Shown piece by piece: positions 9,504-20,632 of a stretch of 51,651 nucleotides of DNA. Each line of letters starts with the position of its first letter. Position 1 is the stretch's first letter. The DNA is from Glomus cerebriforme. Lineage: Eukaryota > Glomeromycota > Glomeromycetes > Glomerales > Glomeraceae. A program made the translations under genes and the position numbers. The DNA is taken from contig QKYT01000095.1 of NCBI GenBank assembly GCA_003550305.1, positions 60,721 through 112,371 of the forward strand, written 5' to 3'. The notes below the pieces were generated by a model. It was given only the letters and a program-made list of their open reading frames with translations. It had not been told where the DNA came from and ran no database searches.

Positions 9504-10479
9504 GAATTTTAGTTAGTATTTGTCTCATAATAAATAATAATTCATCAAAATTTTACTATCATTTTATACGTACAGTATATTGATCTTTAATTTTCTTTTA
9601 GTATATAAAACAGTAAAAAAGTAACCCTGAAAAAAAATTAACCCATCAGATATATTTTTCTCTTTACTTCCCATCTTTATTATTCACAAATTTTATAATA
9701 TACCCATATAAACATTATATTCTTTTACTTTATTTTTTCTAACTATAGTTACACCCCATCTTTTATTAAAATCTCGCTGTAACTAATTTATATATACTGT
9801 ATATCTATTCTATATATCTATAAAATAAATAAATAAAATAACCAATTCTACCTGACCTTACCTAGGCTCGCTTTCATGACCGATCCTGATGTCATCCTAG
9901 AATATCACCGATTAGAAAACATCTCTAGGACAAATCCTCACTTATTTCTGTAACATGCTTACTCATTATCGATTTTTAATCCTACAAAAAAACGTATTTT
10001 CTTCGTCCTATCAACAAAATAAAAATTTAAATGAAATTTCCCGCTCTTTTAAATTAAAAAATATGCTATCACGACTTTATTTAATTTTGCGTTACGCCAA
10101 TCCGTTTGTGCTACGTAACTTTCCCCTCCTAAAAAACCCGTGGGTACTCGAAAAAGGTACTGGCTAGTTAAATATAACTTATATGTGCTTATCCAAAAAT
10201 TAATAAGGTTGTCCATATCATTTATATTTATATTACAAATAAAAGTATAAAAAATCTGCAAATAATTTCTTGTTGTTTTATTAAGAACAATTGCAATAGT
10301 CTATAGCAAATTTGTTTTTACATGATAACTAGATTAAGGAAAGCAAGATTATATTATAGCAATAAAAATAAATTTGATTATTGTAATGCTTAAACAAGAA
10401 GCAAAACAAATAATGTAGAATTTTTTTTTTGATTTTGAAGATTTTGGATATGACAATCAGAAATATTATGAAGAAATAA
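9504..10479. other. Gene-free stretch downstream of the small membrane gene
   Basis: Mostly AT-rich. The part at 9840-10180 is less AT-rich and holds a 25-codon open frame at 9876-9953 (MTDPDVILEYHRLENISRTN...) that could be a fragment of a decayed gene. No family recognised. Open frames of about 70 codons at 9955-10261 on both strands show no domain. Confidence 0.4.
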
Positions 10480-11091
10480 TTATTTATTCTTCGGTTCTGA
10501 ATTTTCATCTTTAGCATCTTTCTTGGTCTTTGGATTATACCCAAGAAGTGCTTTTATGCTACCGATGTCTTCAGCGAACTCATAAAATTTCTCTTCCAAT
10601 CTTCCGAACCTATCTTCCAATTTTCCGATCCACTAGATTGAATAAAATGTTTATTAGTAATTGTGTACTTATTATGTTTGGAAATGATCATCAAGTAACG
10701 CTCACCACTTCAGTCGGTTTGAGTCCCTCTTGAATTTCCACTCGGATGGTTCTGGAGATTGAATATGTTCCTGTTGCGGTCATACCAACAGCGGTTAGGA
10801 GGAGACCAATACCTTTGAGCAGAGAATCATTGTTAACTCCTTTGATGAGTTGTGTGTCACGAGTACCATTCGATTTATTAGAACCGTTTGTGTTATTCGA
10901 ATTAATAAAACCATTCAAGTTATTAGAATCGGCTGAATCGTGAAATTTGGCTTTTAATTGCATAGGTTTTGTTTTTTCTTGTTTAAGTTTGGTTTGAGAA
11001 GGCTTGAAATTAGTACGTTAACTGAATAAATTTATTCTTAATTATAATATTACTTACGAAATGGAATTCTTCTTGCGATAATTCTAAACAT
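10480..11091 (-). CDS. Small mitochondrial-type membrane protein with C-terminal coiled coil
   Basis: Three-exon gene, complement(10480..10632, 10706..10977, 11058..11091), 152 residues. Splice joins are inferred: GTAAGT donor at 11057 and CAAG acceptor before 10977; GTGAGC donor at 10705 and CTAG acceptor before 10632. The nearer acceptor at 11003 would put exon 1 out of frame; otherwise translation may start at the ATG at 10963. The N-terminus MFRIIARRIP looks like a mitochondrial presequence (basic, no acid). A Ser/Asn-rich linker follows, then one hydrophobic segment (LLKGIGLLLTAVGMTATGTY) and a heptad-like region (WIGKLEDRFGRLEEKFYEFA) with a charged Lys/Asp/Glu tail ending EPKNK. This suggests a single-pass mitochondrial membrane protein. 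I do not recognise the family and give no function. It is the only convincing host gene in the left half. Confidence 0.7.
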
Positions 11092-11336
11092 TTCGTCTTT
11101 TTTTTAAGTTTGAGAAGTAAATTTGTCGCTTAAAAAAAATGATCCAAGGTATATATATCTAATTGATTAAAATTGATTCGAATGACTTAATACGATATTA
11201 CTCATTATAGATTCGCATTAATATTTTTGCGAAAAATTAGCCTTATGTGATCTGGTATTGCGTAATTGTGTGATTGTCGGTTGTACAATTGATTGACCCG
11301 TCAGGTGCTGAAACTAAAACCCTAGCCATGGCGAAA
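11092..11336. promoter_or_regulatory. Upstream region of the small membrane-protein gene
   Basis: About 245 bp of AT-rich DNA between the gene start at 11091 and the first transposon sequence at 11337. It should hold the promoter. A TATATATAT run lies near 11150, but I see no other clear element. Confidence 0.3.
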
Positions 11337-11570
11337 AAAAAGTGGCAGACACGTGATCATAAAATAATTGTCACCGGAGTGACGCATGGACGGTATTCAA
11401 AATTACTATTTATCTGAGGGACAGAATTTTTTCGCGTGGTAAAAATTATTTGTCACACCCCTATTTATCACAGGGTGCCACATGCTTTCAGTCGGCTTGT
11501 CTCGGTATTTACGTAATTTTGCTCAGAACTATAATTTTGGCCAGAATTAAGTTAAGTTCGGCCAGAATTA
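11337..11570. mobile_element. Diverged member of the CACGTGAT/GGCCAGAATT MITE family
   Basis: It contains the family landmarks in order: CACGTGATCAT, GTGACGC, TTACTATTTAT, AGGGACAGAATTTTTTCG, ATTTGTCACA and two GGCCAGAATTA motifs. These match the elements at 17377-18000, 17625-17851 and 18217-18588. GTGGCA near 11342 and TGCCAC near 11475 could be short terminal repeats of a sub-element. Ends are uncertain. Confidence 0.55.
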
Positions 11571-11599
11571 CAGCAATGGACTTTCGGCACCAATCAAGG

Positions 11600-12724
11600 G
11601 CTTGTGAAACTGCAAATAATTGAGAAGTCCTTAGCTGGCTTTTCATGTAGAATACCTAGGAATTGGCAAATCTTCAGTTTCACGTATCTTACAACATTTC
11701 CAAAACTATGGTTGTATAGAGGATCTCCCTTCGCTTTTAGGAAGACCATGAATGTTGACTGTTGATGATATAAAATATCTTGAAGAACTTCTGAAGGAAA
11801 GAGTTAACTGGTATTTGTAGGAACTTCAATCATAGATGGACTTGTGATTAGGTAGAAAAATTAGTTATACTACTATTTGAAGAGCAGTACATTGACTTGG
11901 ATACTCACATAAACAAATATGTATGTCAAAAAACTTTTTTTAATATAATATTTGTAAATGTTTATGTCTCTCTCTAGTTATCCAAAGCTGCAAAACAAAT
12001 GAATGAGAATGAAAGAGCAGAATGTTTTAAATATAACACAGTATACAGTATCTCAACTTATTTTTACAGATGAGTTTGCATATGATAAAAGAACTCTTTC
12101 ACGTAGATATGGATGGAGTGTAACTGGAACGCGTGCAAGAAAAGCTTCTTTTTTTGTCTGAGGAAAGAGATTTACAATTGAAGGAGCATTATGTATAAAT
12201 GGTCTTCTAGTATATGGTTTCCAAGAAGGGTCAATGAATACTGATGATTATGAGTATTTTATTGAACATATTTTGGTATTTTTTTTTTTTTTTTTTTTCT
12301 TTGATTTTGAATTTTGAAAATATCTAATAATTAATCATAATAATTATATTTTTAAAGCTTCCAAAAATGAATTCTTTTCCAGGACCTTATAGTGTTCTTA
12401 TATTAGACAATACATCTATACACAAAGAACATTATTTACATAATCTTTGTGAAAATAAAGAAGTTCATCTTGAGTTTTTACCACCATATTCACCAGATTA
12501 CAATCCAGTATGTAGTTTATATTTATTGATTTTTATTACTATGATAACTAATTATTTCATTATTATATAGATTAAACAAGCTTTTTTTTTATATTAAGAA
12601 TAATTTACATCAAAATCATAATTGGATACAATCTATACATGATCCTTTACAAGCTTTAGATTCTACTTGTAAAACAGCTGGTAAAAATTTAGCAAGAGCA
12701 TTTTTTAGCATAGTGAATATGTAA
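11600..12724 (+). pseudogene. IS630/Tc1-like transposase pseudogene, introns still visible
   Basis: An N-terminal helix-turn-helix region (IGKSSVSRILQHFQNYGC, then LPSLLGRP) is followed by a DDE core: first acidic block FTDEFAYDKRTLSRRYGWSV, second VLILDNTSIHK, third FLPPYSPDYNP. Three introns can be placed: about 11922-11979 (GTATGT to CTCTCTCTAG), 12276-12357 and 12508-12570 (GTATGT to TATATAG, with ATAACTAAT inside). The last splits NP|IKQAFFYIK, where the family has NPIEQAF: the catalytic Glu is Lys (AAA). Several in-frame stops, mostly TGA or TAG, and at least one frameshift in the first half show that it is dead. Terminal repeats were not identified. Confidence 0.75.
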
Positions 12725-13025
12725 ATTAATATGTAGTAAAATAAAATAAAAATATTAAATAAAAACAATTTTATAGTAATTGATTTATTTAGGTTTTTAA
12801 TTACTGTAAAATCGATTTTTTTACATGCAAATTTATTATATTTTTTATAATTTAAATTTTAGTAAACTTTTTATATAAGTATTTTTTAATGAATTATTTA
12901 CACAAAAAAAAAAAAAAAAAAAATTAAAAAAAATTGCAAAATTTCTTATTAAAAGCTTCTTTTTTAGTATAAGAGAAAAAAATTTATTTACAATAATATT
13001 AATAAAATATAAACTAATTGTTAAA
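12725..13025. other. Low-complexity AT-rich spacer
   Basis: Long A and T runs (including a 20-base A run near 12905) and no coding signal. A minus-strand open frame here is hydrophobic low-complexity sequence only. Confidence 0.5.
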
Positions 13026-13464
13026 CTACTCATCATCATCATTAAAAAAATTTTCATAATCAACATATGTTTTCTCTATATCAATCCATATTTGAGCATG
13101 TGATTCAGAAAAAACTACTTCTAGTAATTGCTCAGGTAGATGTTATTTTTCATCAGAATCAAGAGATGATTTTATATTAAAATGCTTTCCATCTGGATTC
13201 TGGAGGATCCGAAGGAAATACAAATATGATAAAATTTTTAAATATCATACATTTAGTTATTTGTATGTTGAATCTATATGGTGACTTTTTTTTTAGATGC
13301 ACTATAACCAAATTAATTCTCATAATATTTAAAGGAAAAATAAGAAAATCTTTAAATATAATAAATCATTTGTAAATTTTACAAAATACAAATATATAGT
13401 AATTTTATTTATTTCTATCAAATTTAGGAATTGGTGGTGGTATTTTTATATCAATTCCAGTCAT
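13026..13464 (-). pseudogene. Possible small degenerate gene, acidic C-terminus
   Basis: ATG at 13464 gives MTGIDIKIPPPIPKFDRNK then a stop. Lower down, a frame ending at TAG 13026-13028 reads HFNIKSSLDSDEK, a stop, then HLPEQLLEVVFSESHAQIW and IDIEKTYVDYENFFNDDDE. The two parts could be exons of one gene that has picked up stops, or unrelated fragments. Composition is coding-like. No family recognised. It lies next to a non-autonomous element (13505-14036). Confidence 0.3.
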
Positions 13465-13504
13465 TTTGGTAACCTAATTTTTTTTTATAAATATTTAGTA
13501 TAAT

Positions 13505-14036
13505 ATATATAGAGGGCGATCAATATTATACGAACACTTTATTCTATCCAAATTATGCTGATCATTATATATTAATATAATATAAATTAATATATTATTC
13601 TGTACTTACAGTCATAATAAACAAACTCCTATATTTATATTTTTCAGGATTTTTTTGCAAATATGAAAATGCTTACTGTAAAAATTCTGATTTGTACAAC
13701 TAACATAATAAATAGTTAAAAATTTAAAAAAATATTATGATTCAGTCATTATTAATCTGATCAATATGTATTTACCATTATTTGAATCTTCTTAATAAGA
13801 CGAATACAATAAGCTAAAGATTATGAAAGACCAACTATTGGATCCAAAAATATTGTAGAAAATATCTAAATTTTTAAAGCGTAATTGTACATTAGATATT
13901 GATCATACAAAGACAATTTTATTATCATTCAAATTCTCTCAATGAGATGAATCTAATGAATATAAAATCATAGATTTTCAATTAATAGATACTGAAATAT
14001 CTTTAAATATCCTTATAACATTAATTGCCCTCTATA
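13505..14036. mobile_element. Non-autonomous element with TATAGAGGGC termini
   Basis: The left end reads ATATATAGAGGGCGATCAAT, ATTATACGAAC. The right end, inverted, reads AATATAGAGGGCAATTAATG, TTATAAGGA. This gives imperfect terminal inverted repeats of about 30 bp bordered by TA-rich DNA, as for Tc1/mariner-like MITEs. Internal sequence (about 480 bp) has no transposase block that I can recognise. Confidence 0.65.
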
Positions 14037-14384
14037 TTATAGGTTTAAATTAGAATAATTAATATATTTACCATAGTACAAACTCACAAACCAATCATTT
14101 CACTATCCAATTTTAAGTAACGTCTAGTATCATCTTTTAAATATTCTTAAATATGAATTTTACATTTTTTAAGATTATCAAATATATTTTTTTTGCAACA
14201 TTTAATACAGTTATAAAAGAATTGCCTTCACTTTAATTTATTAATTAAACCATTTTCATTTATTTATTTCTGCAGAAATGTAATTTATAAAGAAAAGAAA
14301 CAGTTAATGCCATTTTTAGAAAGAAAAAAATAAAAAACCTTCTACCTAAATTATTTTAGTTTGAACAGAATCCATTTCTTTAAA
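14037..14384. other. AT-rich spacer between two elements
   Basis: No coding sequence, RNA gene or repeat boundary seen beyond poly-A/T runs. Confidence 0.4.
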
Positions 14385-15950
14385 AAAAAAAAAGAAAATA
14401 TAAAGAACAATTTTAATGCTCACCGAAGGTTAATTTAAAAATAATTAATTAGGGAATGAATTTTTAAATAATTCACCAGAGGTTAATTTCATCACATCAT
14501 ATGATTTTTATTATATAATTTATGTTTATTAATTTATCAAAGAAATTTTGGTAAATTTATGAAATTATATATAAGATTTTATTATAAAAATACTTTTTTT
14601 TATTTTATTTAATAAATAGTTTAAAATAGAAAAAAGAAACAATTATTTACAAATAAAAAAAAAAAAAAAAGTAAAAAACATCAGCATTTGCAACTATCTA
14701 TTAAACTACCAATAAAAACATTAGTAATATATCACTTACTACATCAGAATTTAAATTATAATTAAAGTTTAAAATATCAGAGTTTAAATTTAAGTATCAA
14801 AGTTTAAAATTATAGTTGTGTCAGAATTTAAATTATTAGAGTTTAAAATTATAGAAGTTAAAGTTTACGTTTGAATTTGAAATATTGGAGTTTAAAATTA
14901 TTAAAATCAGAGTTCGCATTAGAGTTTGAAATGTCAGAATTTGAAATTATAGAGTCAGAATTCACATCAGAATTTGAAATGTCAGAGTTTGAAATTATAG
15001 ATTTAGGTTTATATCAGAGTTTGAAATATCAGAGTTTAAAATTATTAAAGTCAGAGTTCACGTTAGAGTTTAAAATTATAGTCATGTCAGAGTTTGAATT
15101 ATCAGAGTTTGGAATTATAGAAGTCAGAATTCATGTCTAAATTTAAAATGTCTGAATTTAAAATTATTAAAGTCAGTTCATGTCAGAGTTTGAAATTATA
15201 GTTACATCAGAATTTGAAATATTGGAATTTGAAATTATAAAATTAGAGTTCATATTGGAGTTTAAAATATTAGAGTTTAAAATTATAGAGTTAGAGTATG
15301 TATTAGAATTTGAAATGTCAGAGTTTGAAATTATAAAGTCAGAATTTGCATCAGAGTTTGAAATGTCAAAGTTTGAAATTGTTAAGGTCAAGTTAAAAAT
15401 GTTAAGAATTAAAAATAGAAAAATGCCACTATATAGGAAAACTAAAAAAATACAACTATTACAACCACTATTACTTACAAGTTATTAAAAAACAATAGTA
15501 TAATACTACTATTACCTANAAAATAATAAAAAGAAAAAAATAAAAAAAATATATAAAAAAGAGATAAACATGAAAAAAAACAAACCAGGTAAAAATTACT
15601 AACCAAAAATGGTTAATATAAATAGATGAAATTCACCTCTGATAAATTATTTTTAAAATTTAAATAAAATATAAATTATGAAAATTAAGGTAAAATTCAC
15701 TATCCAGTAAATTTTTATTAAATTTACTTCTAGTGAATTATTTGCAAATTAACCTCCAGTGACTGTCAAATAAATTTATTATATAATAAAAATCACATGA
15801 TACAATAAAATTAACCTCTGGTGAATTATTTAAAAATTCACTTTCTAGTTGATTATTTGAAAATTCACCTCCTGATTAATTATTTTTAAATTAATCTCTG
15901 GTGAAATTTATTTCTGGTAAGTGTTAAAATTATTCTAAAAAAAAAAAAGA
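14385..15950. mobile_element. Long inverted-repeat element with internal CAGAGTTTGAAAT array
   Basis: The left arm (about 14385-14525) and right arm (about 15770-15950) are inverted copies. Both contain, in opposite orientation, AATTAACCTCTGGTGAATTA, AAAAATTCA.T.CCT, AATTAATTATTTTTAAATTAA and CACATGAT or CATATGAT. Between them lie a unique part (14531-14755) and a tandem array (14760-15400). The stretch 14531-14755 and the start of the array recur at 19297-19606. No transposase. One ambiguous base at 15519. Confidence 0.65.
14760..15400 (+). repeat. Tandem repeat TCAGAGTTTGAAAT, SEFEM-type open frames
   Basis: Short imperfect units (TCAGAGTTTGAAATT, ATAGAGTCAGAATT and variants) repeat over about 640 bp. 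In one frame they read as repeats of SEFEMSEFEII, giving open frames at 14871-15140 and 15180-15488. There is no non-repetitive coding flank, and the other strand gives an equally open SNSD repeat, so I treat it as a satellite-like core and not as a gene. Confidence 0.65.
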
Positions 15951-17376
15951 AAACAATTTTAAAATATCTTATATCACATGATTAGTAACTGATTGGTTAT
16001 CATAAATATTTATTTTTTTTAAACTTAAAAAATCCCAATTTTTATGTTTTTTTTATTCAGATTTCTATTATATTATACAAAAAGAACATCCTAATTAAAA
16101 TAAATGAAAACTAACTAAAAAATCCAATTGACCAGAAATAAATAGAACTAATATCTTTTAACTAAAAATTTATTTATTTTACTATAATTTATTGAATAAT
16201 AAAACTATTAGTTCACTTATATCAGGTTTTATTTTTTAATCTATATATATAAAAAATAATATACAATACTTGAAATGTAAGAAATAGAAAAGGAAGAATT
16301 TTTTTAATATTAAAGAAATGTACTACTATCATTTTTTTCTTTATTTTTTTTAGATTGCTAAACTTTTTAGATAAACCTAAATTTGAAATATAAAGGAAGA
16401 GTATATTTTTTTAACATTAAAGAAATGTACTAACATTTTTTATAAGATTACTTAATAAAACTAAAGAATTTAGCAAATAGGCAAAATGACAAAATATAGT
16501 AATTTAATAAAACTATATTAAAAAGTTAGTAAAACTTGATGAAAAACAAAATCTATCAAAACTTATTATAAATGAAAAACTAATAAAATTCTGTAAATTA
16601 TAGTAAAATTTGGCAAAATTAAGCACAAGATTTTAGAAGAATTTAGACAAGCAATTCTAATTTCTTATTTATTTTATTTTAAGTTATTAGACTTTTGGAT
16701 TTAAAGAATCAGATTTAAATAATAAAGATATAAGTGAAGATCTTGAATAATAATAATAAAAGAAATTTATAATTTAAGACCATACAAACTTAATTTATTA
16801 GTTCTTATAACATAAAAATTTTGAAATAATCTGAAAATCTGGCTTTTAATTTTTTTTCAAAAAGTTTTATATGTAAAATTCATATGAAATTTTTTTGTAA
16901 TTTTTTAAAAAATTATACCTGGTATAATAATAATATATAAAAAATTTTTTTTTAAAATTTAATACAAATTGACCTGACTGATTATGAGAACCAATTTTAT
17001 TACTTTGTAAAAAAATGGTTTAATTTTTTTTTTTTTATTTCTATAGAGAACAGTTTGAAGACAATTTTTTTGTAATACATATATACTTTACATTTAAATT
17101 TTATATATTATAATATTAAATTTTTAATAAAAAATAATTTTATTAAAAAATTTTTTTAAATGAAAAATTTCTAATTTTTTTTCTTATATAATATTAAAAA
17201 AAAAAATATGATAAAGGTTTTATATAACTAAGTATTTTATATATAAACACTAGCTTTTTAATAAACTGTTTTTTTTTAAACATTTATATAAAATTTTTTT
17301 TTATAAAAGTTTTTTTCAAAAAATCAGTTAAGTTTTTTAAATATACTATTTTATATGAGATTTTATAAAGAAAAAA
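15951..17376. other. AT-rich transposon debris
   Basis: No gene seen. It contains the decayed intron-like units (16278-16445) followed by a block rich in GGCAAAAT/AAAACT motifs (16480-16640) like the arms of other elements here. The rest is A/T runs. Confidence 0.45.
16278..16445 (+). repeat. Decayed copy of the intron-like repeat unit
   Basis: It matches array 2 read on its coding-like strand: GGAAGAATTTTTTTAATATT, AAAGAAATGTACTA, TTTATTTTTTTTAG, then an exon-like part (ATTGCTAAACTTTTTAGATA, AACCTAAATTTGAAAT) followed by ATAAAGGAAG in place of GTAAGTTGAA. About one and a half units survive. It shows that the unit is dispersed. Confidence 0.55.
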
Positions 17377-18000
17377 GTAATTTATCGCCATGGCGATACA
17401 TCGCCACTCTACGTGACTTATACTATATAATAATTTGTCACCCTCGCGTCATACCGTAGTTTTCCATTTTTACTATTTATTCTAGGGACTTAGAATTTTT
17501 TCGGTATGATAAATACTATTTTTCACATGTTATTCATCACATATTTAATTTTGCCCAAATTTTATAACACTGGCCAAAATATCTTTATTTGGATCATAGG
17601 TAACATTATACAATCCAAAAAAGGGTGACGTCTAAAGCGGAGCAGAATCACGTGATCATAGTGCATATCTGTCATCCCTGCGTCACACCTTCATTTTCCA
17701 TTTTTCCTAAGTATTCTAGGGACAAAATTTTTTCGATAGGTGAAATCCTATTTATCACCTGTTATTTGTCACATGCATAATTTCTTAATGCCATAATTCC
17801 GGCCAAAAATTTTACGTAAATCACGTGATTCTGCTCCGCTTTAGACGTACCCCAAAAAAGGCAATTTTGTTTCTCTCGAAAATTGAAATTTTGGATTATG
17901 CAAGATTCCTAAAAAGGCAATTTCATTGCAGATCATTTAATTCCGGCCGGAATTATGAATCACGTGACAGTGGTGATGCATCGCCATGGCGATAAATTAC
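17377..18000. mobile_element. MITE with palindromic ends, split by a second MITE
   Basis: Terminal inverted repeats: GTAATTTATCGCCATGGCGA at the left, and the same 20 bases at the right when inverted. Each end carries the perfect palindrome ATCGCCATGGCGAT. Internal landmarks include CGCGTCA, AGGGACTTAGAATTTTTTCG, GGCCAAAAT, AAGATTCCTAAAAAGG and GGCCGGAATTATG. The element is interrupted at 17625-17851 by a related element. Related copies: 18217-18588, 2612-2805 and 11337-11570. Confidence 0.85.
17625..17851. mobile_element. Nested MITE with ACGTCTAAAGCGGAGCAGAA termini
   Basis: Inverted repeats ACGTCTAAAGCGGAGCAGAA (left) and the same sequence inverted (right) run into CACGTGAT on both sides. 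The flanking CCAAAAAAGG occurs at 17615-17624 and again at 17852-17861, an 8-10 bp target duplication. The uninterrupted site can be read in the related element at 18217-18588 (CCCAAAAAAAGCAATTTTG). The body shares AGGGACAAAATTTTTTCG with the host element, so the two are relatives. Confidence 0.82.
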
Positions 18001-18216
18001 AAAATCCTTTTATAAATTACAATCAATTTATCAAACTTATATATATTAAATTTGTATCAAACTTATATCAAACTTCTATTTGACTATATAAACTTATTAA
18101 TTAGGATCATTCAGTTTTGAATCAATTGTAATTAAAATCTTGATATTTTTATTTATCATGAGAGTAATTTTTTAACTTATATAAATTTTGATAATTTTGA
18201 TAGAAAAATACTACAA

Positions 18217-18588
18217 ATCACTGATGGTGATCATTACTGGTAATCACGTGACTTTATATATGTAATAATTCATCATATCATGTCACATCCCCAGTTTTCA
18301 ATTTTTACTATTTATTTCAGGGACTTTTTCAAGGTGTAAAAGTCTATTTGTCACATGTTAGTCGTCATATCCTTAATTTTGGCCAAAACATTAACGCTGG
18401 CCGGAATTTCCTTTTATGGATATTTAGGTAACGTTATATAACCCAAAAAAAGCAATTTTGTTTCTAATTGGAAATTTGGATTACACAAGATCCTATAAAA
18501 GGAAATTATTTGTCGATCACTTAAATTTTGGCCGGAATTACCAGAATTACCAAATTTGAAAACACCGGTGATGATCACTATCGGTGAT
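18217..18588. mobile_element. Related MITE, uninterrupted copy
   Basis: The left end ATCACTGATGGTGATCATTA pairs with the inverted right end ATCACCGATAGTGATCATCA. Internal order matches the outer element at 17377-18000: AATCACGTGACTTTATA, ATGTCACA, AGGGACTTTTTC, GGCCAAAAC, a run ending CCCAAAAAAAGCAATTTTG, AAGATCCTATAAAAGG and TTGGCCGGAATTACC. It serves as the empty-site reference for the nested insertion. Confidence 0.78.
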
Positions 18589-19296
18589 AAATAGCAAACT
18601 TCATTTCAAAACTATTTTGGCAATTTCATACAGTTTTGGCAATTTTGGCATGCCAAAATTAGTTTGATATTTTAATACAATAATTTAGTATCTAAGCTAA
18701 AAAATCTCTCTGGTTTCTTACCAATAATGTTCCAATTTATGAATTATCTATTATTCATCATCTAAAGATCATATGATCCATCTGATTTGTCATCCGTCAA
18801 ATATAATCTGAATCTGAACAATTCATCTAATAAGTGATATGTAGATGATCTATTTAACTAAATTTAGTTATTGTAATTAAAATTTAAAAATTTTTTTTTC
18901 AAATATATAATTTTAATTTTTAATATTTCTTTTAATAATAAAACTAATTGCTATACAGAAAACTCTTAAAATAACCAATAAAGACTTAAGAACTGAAAAT
19001 AAAAATTTGATTATTTTATAGAACTCTTTCTGTATTCTTTATTTTACTCATGAATTTTGTAATTGTTTTTCTTTTCTGATTTGCAAGTCTAATTATTTAA
19101 AACTTTCTAATTAAGCCATTTATTGAGAAAATAATTACATTTTACTTATAATAAGCAAGTTATTTAGGAAGAACATTTAAACTTTTTTTTTCTTTTATTT
19201 TTTAGAAATAGTTTTTTAGCTTGATTTTGATAAGTATTAATGATGTTAGAGAGGTTTTATATTTCTCTTTTTAGGAATAGCAGTGATATTTTTCCT
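18589..19296. other. AT-rich debris, no gene
   Basis: Begins with TTTTGGCAATTT repeats (18600-18665) like arms of other elements. Nothing coding is seen. Confidence 0.4.
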
Positions 19297-19606
19297 TATT
19301 AATTTATCAAAAAAATTTTGAAATTATATATAAGATTTTATTATAAAAATATTTTTTTTTTATTTTGTTTAATAAATAATTTAAAATAAAAAAAAAACAA
19401 TTATTTACAATTATTTACAAATAATAAAAAAAAAAAAAAAGTAAAAAACATCAGCATTTGCAACTATCTATTAAACTACCAATAAAAACATTAGTAATAT
19501 ATCACTTACTATATCAGAGTTTAAAATATCAGAGTTTAAATTTAAGTGTCAGAATTTGATAAAATTATTTAAAGTCAGAATTTAGTCAGAGTTTGAAATA
19601 TCAGAG
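19297..19606. repeat. Second copy of the 14531-14800 sequence
   Basis: Near-identical to 14531-14755 over about 220 bp, including CATCAGCATTTGCAACTATC and ACATTAGTAATATATCACTT, followed by a shortened TCAGAGTTTAAAAT array. It stops where the element at 19607 begins, which looks like an insertion into the array. Confidence 0.7.
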
Positions 19607-20632
19607 TTTATCGCCATTTTTAAAATGGTGTATACAGTATCGATCATCTGATTAAAAAAAACCCCCAAATTTTTGCCGAATATTTTGAACTTGACAATTT
19701 AAAGTATTCTACTTTTGTGATTACTTACGATTTCCTGGCAGTATTTGTGTTAGTATATTTGTTCACAGCTTCTTCTTGAGTTTTATATTAGGTTATTATG
19801 TACTATTTAAAGTTTCTTTCGCTTAAAGTTTGAGATTACTATAATTACTAGCGATTATTGGTAATTATCAGACTTTCTTTTAGATTCTAAGTTTTAGTTG
19901 GCTTTTTTTTTTAGTTTTTAATGGTGAATAACTGTTTTCCTTTTAATATAACAGGTATAATAAGAAAAAAACATACCACACTAGTATTGGTATCAGGATT
20001 TTGTGAGTAAATTTCAAATTTTTTAGATATTATAGATTTAACACTTTGGTAAATTAAACTGATTTCAAAAAACTATGTAGAAGTTTTTATAATTTTTAAA
20101 ATTTAAAATTTTAATGAATATTAGTAAAACTATTGGTATTTTGCATAACAATATTAACTATAGATTTTATTTTTAATACAGATATTTTATAAACTACTTC
20201 AATGAAACTAAACTGGTTTTAAAACTAAACAAAATGTTTTGTAGGTATTGTAGGTATAAAAATATTTTAAGATTTTAAATTTTATTAAATTAGTAGTTAT
20301 ATTTAGGAGTCTTTAGTATGATATTAATACTATCTACTTTCTCCTTTTTTATTTAGAGATCTCAAAGAAAAAAAATTTTTAATTTGATATTTTAAAGACT
20401 AGAAGTTTGATATAGTTTAATTTAAAGTTGTAAAAAAAATTTTGGCTTATAAAACATAAAATAAAATGAGAATTTTATAAAAATATTCACGTATAAAAAT
20501 TTTAATTATTAAATATTATGTAATTATCACAATATCTTATTGGCCCAATTTATTTGTTGATCATCTGACTAGTATTATTTGAATTTTATGCATGATCAAC
20601 ACTGCATACACCATTTTGAAAATGGTAATAAA
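19607..20632. mobile_element. 1-kb non-autonomous element with TTTATCGCCATTTTT ends
   Basis: The left end TTTATCGCCATTTTTAAAAT, GGTGTATACAGTATCGATCA pairs with the inverted right end TTTATTACCATTTTCAAAAT, GGTGTATGCAGTGTTGATCA, so the terminal repeats are about 40 bp. Each end has an internal palindrome (CCATTTTNAAAATGG). The body has no recognisable transposase. The termini resemble those of 17377-18000 (TTTATCGCCATGG). No clear target duplication was found. Confidence 0.78.

Noticed and set aside
14871..15488. Open frames reading SEFEM/SEFEI repeats
   Set aside because: They arise from a 14-18 bp tandem repeat that is equally open on the other strand (SNSD repeats), with no unique coding flank.
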